A stretch of 64,000 nt of DNA, from assembly GCA_035772405.1 (NCBI GenBank), contig JAYKKM010000380.1:62001-126000 (forward strand), read 5' to 3'. This stretch comes from Chrysogorgia sp. JL179-B06. Lineage: Eukaryota; Cnidaria; Anthozoa; Scleralcyonacea; Chrysogorgiidae. The notes beneath the pieces are model-generated. The model saw only the letters and a list, made by a program, of their open reading frames with translations, did no database searches and had not been told where the DNA came from. Positions 7,771-22,700 of the stretch are shown here, one piece after another. Position 1 is the stretch's first letter. Each line of letters opens with the position of its first letter. The translations under genes and the position numbers were made by a program.

Positions 7771-10700
7771 AAAGAAACTTAACATGCGCAACAAACTCCA
7801 AATGCGTGGAGAACAAATTAATTTAATCCTAAGGTTAAAACAGTGCCCCAGCCAATGAAGGTGAGGACCTTAAACCAAACAAAGTTGGTAATAAATAAAC
7901 TTCGCATGAGGAACAAACTCCAAATACATGGAAAACAAATTGCTTTACCCTAAGTTTAAAACAGTGCACCAACAATGAAGGCGAGAACCTTAAACTGAAC
8001 AAAATTGGTAATAAATAAACCTCACAAGAGGAACAAACTCCAAATATATGGAAAATGTTTTTCTTTAACGCTACGTTTAAAACAGTGCACCTGCCAATGA
8101 AGGTGAGGACCTTAAACTGAACAAAGTTGGTAACAAACTCCAAATACATGGAAAACAAATTGTTTTACCCTCAGTTTAAACCCGCGCAACAGCCAATGAA
8201 GCTGAGGACCTTAAACTAAACAAAGTTGGTAATAAATAAACCTCACATGAGCAACAACCTCCAAATGCATGGAGAACAAATTGCTTAACCCCAAGTTTAA
8301 AACATTGCCCCAGCCAATGAAGCTGAGGACCTAAAACGAAAGAAAGTTGGTAATAAAGAGGAACAAACTCCAAATACATGTACATGGAGAACAAATTGCT
8401 TTAATCCTAAGGTTAAAACAGTGCCCTACCCAATGAAGGTGAGGAGCGTAAACAAACAAAGTTGGTAATAAAGAAACTTAACATGCGCAACAAACTCCAA
8501 ATGCGTGGATCGAGAACAAATTAATTTAATCCTAAGGTTAAAACAGTGCCCCAGCCAATGAAATAAATAAACTTCGCATGAGGAACAAACTCCAAATACA
8601 TGTACACGAAGAACAATTGCTTAACCCTAAGGTTAAAACAGTGCGCCAGCCAATGAAGCTGAGGACCTAAAACCAAAGAAAGTTGGTAATAAATAAACCT
8701 CACATGAGGAACAAACTCCATATACATGGAGAACAAATTGCATTCACCCTAAGGTTAAAACAGTGCCCCAGCCAATGAAGCTGAGGACTTTAAACCAAAC
8801 AAAGTTTGTAATAAATAAACCTCACATGAGGAACAAACTCCAAATACATGGAAAACAAATTGCTTTAACCCTAAGGTTAAAACAGTGCCCCAGCCAATTT
8901 CTCCAAATACATGGAGAACAAATTGCTTTAACCCTAAGGTTAAAACAGTGCCCCAGCCAATGAAGCTGAGGACCTTAAACTAAACAAAGTTGGTAATAAA
9001 TAAACTTCGCATGAGGAACAAACTCTAAGTACATGTACATGGAGAACGAATTGCTTTAACACTAAGGTTAAAACAGTGCCACAGCCAATGCAGGTGAGGA
9101 CCGTAAACTAGACAAAGTTGGTAATGAAGAAAATTCACATGCGGAACAAACTACAAATACATGGAGAACATATTGCTTTAACCCTAAGGTTAAGATAGTG
9201 CCCCAGCCAATGAAGCTGAGGACCTTAAACTAAACAAAGTTGGTAATAAATAAACCTCACATGAGGAACAAACTCCAAATACATGGAGAACAAATTGCTT
9301 TAATCCTAAGGTTAAAACAGTGCCGCAGCTAATTTCTCCAAATACAGTGCTCCACCAAAAACAGCGCCCGAGCCAAAAACAGTGCCCGAGCCAAAAACAG
9401 TGCCCCCGCCAAGTTCTCCAAATACATGGAGAACAAATTGCTTTAACCCTAAGGTTAAAACAGTGACCAAGCTAATTTCTCCAAACACACTGCTCCAGCC
9501 AAAAACAGTGCCCCAGCCAAGTTCTCCAAATACATTGAGAACAAATTGCATTAACCCTAAGGTTAAAACAGTGCCCCAGCCAATGAAGTTGGTAATAAAT
9601 AAACATCGCATGAGGAACAAACTCCAAATGCATGTACATGGAGAACAATTGCTTATCCCCAAGGTTAAAACAGTGCCCCAGCCAATGAAGCTGAGGACCT
9701 TAAACTAAACAAAGTTGGTAATAAATAAACCTCGCATGAGGAACAAACTCCAAATACATGTACATGGAGAACAACTGCTTATTCCCAAGGTTAAAACAGT
9801 GCCCCAGCCAATGAAGCTGAGGACCTTAAACCAAACAAATTTACTAATAAATAAACCTCACATGAGGAACAAACTCCAAATACATGGAGAACAAATTGCT
9901 TTAACCATAAGGTTAAAACAGTGCCCAGCTAATTTCTCCAAATACAGTACCCCAGCTAATTTCTCCAAATACAGTGCTCCAGCCAAAAACAGTGTCCCAG
10001 AAAAGTTCTCCAAATACATGGAGAACAAATTGCTTTAACACTCCAAATACATGGAGAACAAATTGCTTTAAGCCTAAGGTAAAAACAGTGCCCCAGCCAA
10101 TGAAGCTGAGGACCTTAAACTAAACAAAGTTGGTGATAAATAAACTTCACACGAGGAACAAACTCCAAATACATGGAAAACAAATTGCTTTAACCCTAAG
10201 GTTAAAACAGTGCCCTAGCCAATTTCTCCAAATACATGGAGAACAAATTGCTTTAACCCTAAGGTTAAAACAGTGCCCCAGCCAATGAAGCTGAGGACCT
10301 TAAACTAAACAAAGTTGGTAATAAATAAACTTCGCATGCGGAACAAACTGTAAGTACATGGAAAACAAATTGCTTTACCCTAAGTTTAAAACAGTGCACC
10401 AACAATGAAGGCGAGAACCTTAAACTGAACAAAATTGGTAATAAATAAACCTCACAAGAGGAACAAACTCCAAATATATGGAAAATGTTTTTCTTTAACG
10501 CTACGTTTAAAACAGTGCACCTGCCAATGAAGGTGAGGACCTTAAACTGAACAAAGTTGGTAACAAACTCCAAATACATGGAAAACAAATTGTTTTACCC
10601 TCAGTTTAAACCCGCGCAACAGCCAATGAAGCTGAGGACCTTAAACTAAACAAAGTTGGTAATAAATAAACCTCACATGAGCAACAACCTCCAAATGCAT

Positions 10701-13700
10701 GGAGAACAAATTGCTTAACCCCAAGTTTAAAACATTGCCCCAGCCAATGAAGCTGAGGACCTAAAACGAAAGAAAGTTGGTAATAAAGAGGAACAAACTC
10801 CAAATACATGTACATGGAGAACAAATTGCTTTAATCCTAAGGTTAAAACAGTGCCCTACCCAATGAAGGTGAGGAGCGTAAACAAACAAAGTTGGTAATA
10901 AAGAAACTTAACATGCGCAACAAACTCCAAATGCGTGGATCGAGAACAAATTAATTTAATCCTAAGGTTAAAACAGTGCCCCAGCCAATGAAATAAATAA
11001 ACTTCGCATGAGGAACAAACTCCAAATACATGTACACGAAGAACAATTGCTTAACCCTAAGGTTAAAACAGTGCGCCAGCCAATGAAGCTGAGGACCTAA
11101 AACCAAAGAAAGTTGGTAATAAATAAACCTCACATGAGGAACAAACTCCATATACATGGAGAACAAATTGCATTCACCCTAAGGTTAAAACAGTGCCCCA
11201 GCCAATGAAGCTGAGGACTTTAAACCAAACAAAGTTTGTAATAAATAAACCTCACATGAGGAACAAACTCCAAATACATGGAAAACAAATTGCTTTAACC
11301 CTAAGGTTAAAACAGTGCCCCAGCCAATTTCTCCAAATACATGGAGAACAAATTGCTTTAACCCTAAGGTTAAAACAGTGCCCCAGCCAATGAAGCTGAG
11401 GACCTTAAACTAAACAAAGTTGGTAATAAATAAACTTCGCATGAGGAACAAACTCTAAGTACATGTACATGGAGAACGAATTGCTTTAACACTAAGGTTA
11501 AAACAGTGCCACAGCCAATGCAGGTGAGGACCGTAAACTAGACAAAGTTGGTAATGAAGAAAATTCACATGCGGAACAAACTACAAATACATGGAGAACA
11601 TATTGCTTTAACCCTAAGGTTAAGATAGTGCCCCAGCCAATGAAGCTGAGGACCTTAAACTAAACAAAGTTGGTAATAAATAAACCTCACATGAGGAACA
11701 AACTCCAAATACATGGAGAACAAATTGCTTTAATCCTAAGGTTAAAACAGTGCCGCAGCTAATTTCTCCAAATACAGTGCTCCACCAAAAACAGCGCCCG
11801 AGCCAAAAACAGTGCCCGAGCCAAAAACAGTGCCCCCGCCAAGTTCTCCAAATACATGGAGAACAAATTGCTTTAACCCTAAGGTTAAAACAGTGACCAA
11901 GCTAATTTCTCCAAACACACTGCTCCAGCCAAAAACAGTGCCCCAGCCAAGTTCTCCAAATACATTGAGAACAAATTGCATTAACCCTAAGGTTAAAACA
12001 GTGCCCCAGCCAATGAAGTTGGTAATAAATAAACATCGCATGAGGAACAAACTCCAAATGCATGTACATGGAGAACAATTGCTTATCCCCAAGGTTAAAA
12101 CAGTGCCCCAGCCAATGAAGCTGAGGACCTTAAACTAAACAAAGTTGGTAATAAATAAACCTCGCATGAGGAACAAACTCCAAATACATGTACATGGAGA
12201 ACAACTGCTTATTCCCAAGGTTAAAACAGTGCCCCAGCCAATGAAGCTGAGGACCTTAAACCAAACAAATTTACTAATAAATAAACCTCACATGAGGAAC
12301 AAACTCCAAATACATGGAGAACAAATTGCTTTAACCATAAGGTTAAAACAGTGCCCAGCTAATTTCTCCAAATACAGTACCCCAGCTAATTTCTCCAAAT
12401 ACAGTGCTCCAGCCAAAAACAGTGTCCCAGAAAAGTTCTCCAAATACATGGAGAACAAATTGCTTTAACACTCCAAATACATGGAGAACAAATTGCTTTA
12501 AGCCTAAGGTAAAAACAGTGCCCCAGCCAATGAAGCTGAGGACCTTAAACTAAACAAAGTTGGTGATAAATAAACTTCACACGAGGAACAAACTCCAAAT
12601 ACATGGAAAACAAATTGCTTTAACCCTAAGGTTAAAACAGTGCCCTAGCCAATTTCTCCAAATACATGGAGAACAAATTGCTTTAACCCTAAGGTTAAAA
12701 CAGTGCCCCAGCCAATGAAGCTGAGGACCTTAAACTAAACAAAGTTGGTAATAAATAAACTTCGCATGCGGAACAAACTGTAAGTACATGGAAAACAAAT
12801 TGCTTTACCCTAAGTTTAAAACAGTGCAGCAACCAATGAAGGCGAGAACCTTAAACTGAACAAAATTCGTAATAAATAAACCTCACAAGAGGAACAAACT
12901 CCAAATATATGGAAAATGTGTTTCTTTAACGCTAAGTTTAAAACAGTGCAACTGCCAATGAAGGTGAGGACCTTAAACTGAACAAAGTTGGTAACAAACT
13001 CCAAATACATGGAAAACAAATTGTTTTACCCTCAGTTTAAACCCGTGCAACAGCCAATGAAGCTGAGGACCTTAAACCAAACAAAGTTGGTAATAAATAA
13101 ACTTCGCATGAGGAACAAACTCCAAATACATGTACACGAAGAACAATTGCTTAACCCTAAGGTTAAAACAGTGCGCCAGCCAATGAAGCTGAGGACCTAA
13201 AACCAAAGAAAGTTGGTAATAAATAAACCTCACATGAGGAACAAACTCCATATACATGGAGAACAAATTGCTTTAACCCTAAGGTTAAAACAGTGCCCCA
13301 GCCAATTTCTCCAAATACATGGAGAACAAATTGCTTTAACCCTAAGGTTAAAACAGTGCCCCAGCCAATGAAGCTGAGGACCTTAAACTAAACAAAGTTG
13401 GTAATAAATAAACTTCGCATGAGGAACAAACTCTAAGTACATGTACATGGAGAACGAATTGCTTTAACACTAAGGTTAAAACAGTGCCACAGCCAATGCA
13501 GGTGAGGACCGTAAACTAAACAAAGTTGGTAATGAAGAAAATTCACATGCGGAACAAACTACAAATACATGGAGAACATATTGCTTTAACCCTAAGGTTA
13601 AGATAGTGCCCCAGCCAATGAAGCTGAGGACCTTAAACTAAACAAAGTTGGTAATAAATAAACCTCACATGAGGAACAAACTCCAAATACATGGAGAACA

Positions 13701-16700
13701 AATTGCTTTAATCCTAAGGTTAAAACAGTGCCCCAGCTAATTTCTCCAAATACAGTGCTCCACCAAAAACAGCGCCCGAGCCAAAAACAGTGCCCGAGCC
13801 AAAAACAGTGCCCCCGCCAAGTTCTCCAAATACATGGAGAACAAATTGCTTTAACCCTAAGGTTAAAACAGTGACCAAGCTAATTTCTCCAAATACAGTG
13901 CCCCAGCTAATTTCTCCAAACACACTGCTCCAGCCAAAAACAGTGCCCCAGCCAAGTTCTCCAAATACATTGAGAACAAATTGCATTAACCCTAAGGTTA
14001 AAACAGTGCCCCAGCCAATGAAGTTGGTAATAAATAAACATCGCATGAGGAACAAACTCCAAATGCATGTACATGGAGAACAATTGCTTATCCCCAAGGT
14101 TAAAACAGTGCCCCAGCCAATGAAGCTGAGGACCTTAAACTAAACAAAGTTGGTAATAAATAAACCTCGCATGAGGAACAAACTCCAAATACATGTACAT
14201 GGAGAACAACTGCTTATTCCCAAGGTTAAAACAGTGCCCCAGCCAATGAAGCTGAGGACCTTAAACCAAACAAATTTACTAATAAATAAACCTCACATGA
14301 GGAACAAACTCCAAATACATGGAGAACAAATTGCTTTAACCATAAGGTTAAAACAGTGCCCAGCTAATTTCTCCAAATACAGTACCCCAGCTAATTTCTC
14401 CAAATACAGTGCTCCAGCCAAAAACAGTGTCCCAGAAAAGTTCTCCAAATACATGGAGAACAAATTGCTTTAACACTCCAAATACATGGAGAACAAATTG
14501 CTTTAAGCCTAAGGTAAAAACAGTGCCCCAGCCAATGAAGCTGAGGACCTTAAACTAAACAAAGTTGGTGATAAATAAACTTCACACGAGGAACAAACTC
14601 CAAATACATGGAAAACAAATTGCTTTAACCCTAAGGTTAAAACAGTGCCCTAGCCAATTTCTCCAAATACATGGAGAACAAATTGCTTTAAACCCTAAGG
14701 TTAAAACAGTGCCCCAGCCAATGAAGCTGAGGACCTTAAACTAAACAAAGTTGGTAATAAATAAACTTCGCATGCGGAACAAACTCTAAGTACATGGAAA
14801 ACAAATTGCTTTACCCTAAGTTTAAAACAGTGCAGCAACCAATGAAGGCGAGAACCTTAAACTGAACAAAATTCGTAATAAATAAACCTCACAAGAGGAA
14901 CAAACTCCAAATATATGGAAAATGTGTTTCTTTAACGCTAAGTTTAAAACAGTGCAACTGCCAATGAAGGTGAGGACCTTAAACTGAACAAAGTTGGTAA
15001 CAAACTCCAAATACATGGAAAACAAATTGTTTTACCCTCAGTTTAAACCCGTGCAACAACCAATGAAGCTGAGGACCTTAAACCAAACAAAGTTGGTAAT
15101 AAATAAACTTCGCATGAGGAACAAACTCCAAATACATGTACACGAAGAACAATTGCTTAACCCTAAGGTTAAAACAGTGCGCCAGCCAATGAAGCTGAGG
15201 ACCTAAAACCAAAGAAAGTTGGTAATAAATAAACCTCACATGAGGAACAAACTCCATATACATGGAGAACAAATTGCATTCACACTAAGGTTAAAACAGT
15301 GCCCCAGCCAATGAAGCTGAGGACTTTAAACCAAACAAAGTTTGTAATAAATAAACCTCACATGAGGAACAAACTCCAAATACATGGAAAACAAATTGCT
15401 TTAACCCTAAGGTTAAAACAGTGCCCCAGCCAATTTCTCCAAATACATGGAGAACAAATTGCTTTAACACTAAGGTTAAAACAGTGCCAGAGCCAATGCA
15501 GGTGAGGACCGTAAACTAAACAAAGTTGGTAATGAAGAAAATTCACATGCGGAACAAACTACAAATACATGGAGAACATATTGCTTTAACCCTAAGGTTA
15601 AGATAGTGTCCCAGCCAATGAAGCTGAGGACCTTAAACTAAACAAAGTTGGTAATAAATAAACCTCACATGAGGAACAAACTCCAAATACATGGAGAACA
15701 AATTGCTTTAATCCTAAGGTTAAAACAGTGCCCCAGCTAATTTCTCCAAATACAGTGCTCCACCAAAAACAGCGCCCGAGCCAAAAACAGTGCCCGAGCC
15801 AAAAACAGTGCCCCCGCCAAGTTCTCCAAATACATGGAGAACAAATTGCTTTAACCCTAAGGTTAAAACAGTGACCAAGCTAATTTCTCCAAATACAGTG
15901 CCCCAGCTAATTTCTCCAAACACACTGCTCCAGCCAAAAACAGTGCCCCAGCCAAGTTCTCCAAATACATTGAGAACAAATTGCATTAACCCTAAGGTTA
16001 AAACAGTGCCCCAGCCAATGAAGTTGGTAATAAATAAACATCGCATGAGGAACAAACTCCAAATGCATGTACATGGAGAACAATTGCTTATCCCCAAGGT
16101 TAAAACAGTGCCCCAGCCAATGAAGCTGAGGACCTTAAACTAAACAAAGTTGGTAATAAATAAACCTCGCATGAGGAACAAACTCCAAATACATGTACAT
16201 GGAGAACAACTGCTTATTCCCAAGGTTAAAACAGTGCCCCAGCCAATGAAGCTGAGGACCTTAAACCAAACAAATTTACTAATAAATAAACCTCACATGA
16301 GGAACAAACTCCAAATACATGGAGAACAAATTGCTTTAACCATAAGGTTAAAACAGTGTCCAGCTAATTTCTCCAAATACAGTACCCCAGCTAATTTCTC
16401 CAAATACAGTGCTCCAGCCAAAAACAGTGTCCCAGAAAAGTTCTCCAAATACATGGAGAACAAATTGCTTTAACACTCCAAATACATGGAGAACAAATTG
16501 CTTTAAGCCTAAGGTAAAAACAGTGCCCCAGCCAATGAAGCTGAGGACCTTAAACTAAACAAAGTTGGTGATAAATAAACTTCACACGAGGAACAAACTC
16601 CAAATACATGGAAAACAAATTGCTTTAACCCTAAGGTTAAAACAGTGCCCTAGCCAATTTCTCCAAATACATGGAGAACAAATTGCTTTAAACCTAAGGT

Positions 16701-19700
16701 TAAAACAGTGCCCCAGCCAATGAAGCTGAGGACCTTAAACTAAACAAAGTTGGTAATAAATAAACATCGCATGCGGAACAAACTCTAAGTACATGGAAAA
16801 CAAATTGCTTTACCCTAAGTTTAAAACAGTGCAGCAACCAATGAAGGCGAGAACCTTAAACTGAACAAAATTCGTAATAAATAAACCTCACAAGAGGAAC
16901 AAACTCCAAATATATGGAAAATGTGTTTCTTTAACGCTAAGTTTAAAACAGTGCAACTGCCAATGAAGGTGAGGACCTTAAACTGAACAAAGTTGGTAAC
17001 AAACTCCAAATACATGGAAAACAAATTGTTTTACCCTCAGTTTAAACCCGTGCAACAGCCAATGAAGCTGAGGACCTTAAACCAAACAAAGTTGGTAATA
17101 AATAAACTTCGCATGAGGAACAAACTCCAAATACATGTACACGAAGAACAATTGCTTAACCCTAAGGTTAAAACAGTGCGCCAGCCAATGAAGCTGAGGA
17201 CCTAAAACCAAAGAAAGTTGGTAATAAATAAACCTCACATGAGGAACAAACTCCATATACATGGAGAACAAATTGCATTCACACTAAGGTTAAAACAGTG
17301 CCCCAGCCAATGAAGCTGAGGACTTTAAACCAAACAAAGTTTGTAATAAATAAACCTCACATGAGGAACAAACTCCAAATACATGGAAAACAAATTGCTT
17401 TAACCCTAAGGTTAAAACAGTGCCCCAGCCAATTTCTCCAAATACATGGAGAACAAATTGCTTTAACCCTAAGGTTAAAACAGTGCCCCAGCCAATGAAG
17501 CTGAGGACCTTAAACTAAACAAAGTTGGTAATAAATAAACTTCGCATGAGGAACAAACTCTAAGTACATGTACATGGAGAACGAATTGCTTTAACACTAA
17601 GGTTAAAACAGTGCCACAGCCAATGCAGGTGAGGACCGTAAACTAAACAAAGTTGGTAATGAAGAAAATTCACATGCGGAACAAACTACAAATACATGGA
17701 GAACATATTGCTTTAACCCTAAGGTTAAGATAGTGCCCCTGCCAATGAAGCTGAGGACCTTAAACTAAACAAAGTTGGTAATAAATAAACCTCACATGAG
17801 GAACAAACTCCAAATACATGGAGAACAAATTGCTTTAATCCTAAGGTTAAAACAGTGCCCCAGCTAATTTCTCCAAATACAGTGCTCCACCAAAAACAGC
17901 GTCCGAGCCAAAAACAGTGCCCGAGCCAAAAACAGTGCCCCCGCCAAGTTCTCCAAATACATGGAGAACAAATTGCTTTAACCCTAAGGTTAAAACAGTG
18001 ACCAAGCTAATTTCTCCAAATACAGTGCCCCAGCTAATTTCTCCAAACACACTGCTCCAGCCAAAAACAGTGCCCCAGCCAAGTTCTCCAAATACATTGA
18101 GAACAAATTGCATTAACCCTAAGGTTAAAACAGTGCCCCAGCCAATGAAGTTGGTAATAAATAAACATCGCATGAGGAACAAACTCCAAATGCATGTACA
18201 TGGAGAACAATTGCTTATCCCCAAGGTTAAAACAGTGCCCCAGCCAATGAAGCTGAGGACCTTAAACTAAACAAAGTTGGTAATAAATAAACCTCGCATG
18301 AGGAACAAACTCCAAATACATGTACATGGAGAACAACTGCTTATTCCCAAGGTTAAAACAGTGCCCCAGCCAATGAAGCTGAGGACCTTAAACCAAACAA
18401 ATTTACTAATAAATAAACCTCACATGAGGAACAAACTCCAAATACATGGAGAACAAATTGCTTTAACCATAAGGTTAAAACAGTGCCCAGCTAATTTCTC
18501 CAAATACAGTACCCCAGCTAATTTCTCCAAATACAGTGCTCCAGCCAAAAACAGTGTCCCAGAAAAGTTCTCCAAATACATGGAGAACAAATTGCTTTAA
18601 CACTCCAAATACATGGAGAACAAATTGCTTTAAGCCTAAGGTAAAAACAGTGCCCCAGCCAATGAAGCTGAGGACCTTAAACTAAACAAAGTTGGTGATA
18701 AATAAACTTCACACGAGGAACAAACTCCAAATACATGGAAAACAAATTGCTTTAAACCCTAAGGTTAAAACAGTGCCCTAGCCAATTTCTCCAAATACAT
18801 GGAGAACAAATTGCTTTAACCCTAAGGTTAAAACAGTGCCCCAGCCAATGAAGCTGAGGACCTTAAACTAAACAAAGTTGGTAATAAATAAACTTCGCAT
18901 GCGGAACAAACTCTAAGTACATGGAAAACAAATTGCTTTACCCTAAGTTTAAAACAGTGCAGCAACCAATGAAGGCGAGAACCTTAAACTGAACAAAATT
19001 CGTAATAAATAAACCTCACAAGAGGAACAAACTCCAAATATATGGAAAATGTGTTTCTTTAACGCTAAGTTTAAAACAGTGCAACTGCCAATGAAGGTGA
19101 GGACCTTAAACTGAACAAAGTTGGTAACAAACTCCAAATACATGGAAAACAAATTGTTTTACCCTCAGTTTAAACCCGTGCAACAACCAATGAAGCTGAG
19201 GACCTTAAACCAAACAAAGTTGGTAATAAATAAACTTCGCATGAGGAACAAACTCCAAATACATGTACACGAAGAACAATTGCTTAACCCTAAGGTTAAA
19301 ACAGTGCGCCAGCCAATGAAGCTGAGGACCTAAAACCAAAGAAAGTTGGTAATAAATAAACCTCACATGAGGAACAAACTCCATATACATGGAGAACAAA
19401 TTGCATTCACACTAAGGTTAAAACAGTGCCCCAGCCAATGAAGCTGAGGACTTTAAACCAAACAAAGTTTGTAATAAATAAACCTCACATGAGGAACAAA
19501 CTCCAAATACATGGAAAACAAATTGCTTTAACCCTAAGGTTAAAACAGTGCCCCAGCCAATTTCTCCAAATACATGGAGAACAAATTGCTTTAACCCTAA
19601 GGTTAAAACAGTGCCCCAGCCAATGAAGCTGAGGACCTTAAACTAAACAAAGTTGGTAATAAATAAACTTCGCATGAGGAACAAACTCTAAGTACATGTA

Positions 19701-22700
19701 CATGGAGAACGAATTGCTTTAACACTAAGGTTAAAACAGTGCCAGAGCCAATGCAGGTGAGGACCGTAAACTAAACAAAGTTGGTAATGAAGAAAATTCA
19801 CATGCGGAACAAACTACAAATACATGGAGAACATATTGCTTTAACCCTAAGGTTAAAATAGTGCCCCAGCCAATGAAGCTGAGGACCTTAAACTAAACAA
19901 AGTTGGTGATAAATAAACCTCACATGAGGAACAAACTCCAAATACATGGAGAACAAATTGCTTTAACCCTAAGGTTAAAACAGTGCCCCAGCTAATTTCT
20001 CCAAATACAGTGCTCCACCAAAAACAGCGCCCGAGCCAAAAACAGTGCCCGAGCCAAAAACAGTGCCCCCGCCAAGTTCTCCAAATACATGGAGAACAAA
20101 TTGCTTTAACCCTAAGGTTAAAACAGTGACCAAGCTAATTTCTCCAAATACAGCGCCCCAGCTAATTTCTCCAAACACACTGCTCCAGCCAAAAACAGTG
20201 CCCCAGCCAAGTTCTCCAAATAGATTGAGAACAAATTGCATTAACCCTAAGGTTAAAACAGTGCCCCAGCCAATGAAGTTGGTAATAAATAAACATCGCA
20301 TGAGGAACAAACTCCAAATGCATGTACATGGAGAACAATTGCTTATCCCCAAGGTTAAAACAGTGCCCCAGCCAATGAAGCTGAGGACCTTAAACTAAAC
20401 AAAGTTGGTAATAAATAAACCTCGCATGAGGAACAAACTCCAAATACATGTACATGGAGAACAACTGCTTATTCCCAAGGTTAAAACAGTGCCCCAGCCA
20501 ATGAAGCTGAGGACCTTAAACCAAACAAATTTACTAATAAATAAACCTCACATGAGGAACAAACTCCAAATACATGGAGAACAAATTGCTTTAACCATAA
20601 GGTTAACACAGTGCCCAGCTAATTTCTCCAAATACAGTAACCCCAGCTAATTTCTCCAAATACAGTGCTTCAGCCAAAAACAGTGTCCCAGAAAAGTTCT
20701 CCAAATACATGGAGAACAAATTGCTTTAACACTCCAAATACATGGAGAACAAATTGCTTTAAGCCTAAGGTAAAAACAGTGCCCCAGCCAATGAAGCTGA
20801 GGACCTTAAACTAAACAAAGTTGGTGATAAATAAACTTCACACGAGGAACAAACTCCAAATACATGGAAAACAAATTGCTTTAACCCTAAGGTTAAAACA
20901 GTGCCCTAGCCAATTTCTCCAAATACATGGAGAACAAATTGCTTTAACCCTAAGGTTAAAACAGTGCCCCAGCCAATGAAGCTGAGGACCTTAAACTAAA
21001 CAAAGTTGGTAATAAATAAACTTCGCATGCGGAACAAACTCTAAGTACATGGAAAACAAATTGCTTTACCCTAAGTTTAAAACAGTGCAGCAACCAATGA
21101 AGGCGAGAACCTTAAACTGAACAAAATTGGTAATAAATAAACCTCACAAGAGGAACAAACTCCAAATATATGGAAAATGTGTTTCTTTAACGCTAAGTTT
21201 AAAACAGTGCAACTGCCAATGAAGGTGAGGACCTTAAACTGAACAAAGTTGGTAACAAACTCCAAATACATGGAAAACAAATTGTTTTACCCTCAGTTTA
21301 AACCCGTGCAACAGCCAATGAAGCTGAGGACCTTAAACTAAACAAAGTTGGTAATAAATAAACCTCACATGAGCAACAAACTCCAAATACATGGAGAACA
21401 AATTGGTTAACCCCAAGTTTAAAACATTTCCCCAGTCAATGAACCTGAGGACATAAAACGAAAGAAAGTTGGTAATAAAGAGGAACAAACTCCAAATACA
21501 TGTACATGGAGAACAAATTGCTTTAATCCTAAGGTTAAAACAGTGCCGCAGCCAATGAAGGTGAGGAGCGTAAACAAACAAAGTTGGTAATAAAGAAACT
21601 TCACATGCGCAACAAACTCCAAATGCGTGGAGAACAAATTAATTTAATCCTAAGGTTAAAACAGTGCCCCAGCCAATGAAGGTGAGGACCTTAAACCAAA
21701 CAAAGTTGGTAATTAATAAACTTCGCATGAGGAACAAACTCCAAATACATGTACACGAAGAACAATTGCTTAACCCTAAGGTTAAAACAGTGCGCCAGCC
21801 AATGAAGCTGAGGACCTAAAACCAAAGAAAGTTGGTAATAAATAAACCTCACATGAGGAACAAACTCCATATACATGGAGAACAAATTGCATTCACCCTA
21901 AGCTTAAAACAACGCACCAGCCAATGAAGCCGAGGACCTTAAACCAAACAAAGTTGGTAATAAATAAACCTCGCATGAGGAACAATCTCCAAATACATGG
22001 AGAACAATTGCTTTAACGCTAGGTTAAAACAGTGCCCCAGCCAATTTCTCCAAATACATGGAGAACAAATTGCTTTAACCCTAAGGTTAAAACAGTGCCC
22101 CAGCCAATGAAGCTGAGGACCTTAAACTAAACAAAGTTGGTAATAAATAAACCTCGCATGAGGAACAAACTCCAAACACACGGAGAACAAATTTCTTTAA
22201 CCCTAAGGTTAAAACAGTGCCCCAGCTAATTTCTCCAAATACAGTGCTCCAGCCAAAAACGGTGCCCCAGTCAAGTTCTCTAAATACTTGGAGAACAAAT
22301 TGCTTTAACACTCCAAATACATAGAGAACAAATTGCTATAAACCTTAGGTAAAACAGTGCCCCAGCCAATGAAGCTGAGCACCTTAAACTAAACAAAGTT
22401 GGTAATAAATAAACCTCGCATTAGGAACAAACTCCAAATACACGGAGAATACATTTCTTTAACCATAATATTAAAACAGTGCCCCAGCCAATTTATCCAA
22501 ATACAGTGCCCCAGCCAAAAAGAGTGCCCAGCCAAGTTCTCCAAATACATGGAAAACAAATTGTTTAACCCGAGGTTAAAACAGTGCCCCAGCCAATGAA
22601 GTTAAGGAGCGTAAACTAAACAAAGTTTGTAATAAATAAACCTCGCATGAGGAACAAACTCCAAATACATGTACATGGAGAACAAATTGCTTTAACCCTA

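Noticed and set aside
9186..9307. True telomere repeat tract
   Set aside because: Only one short AACCCTAA per ~122 bp; no tandem TTAGGG run anywhere in the window.
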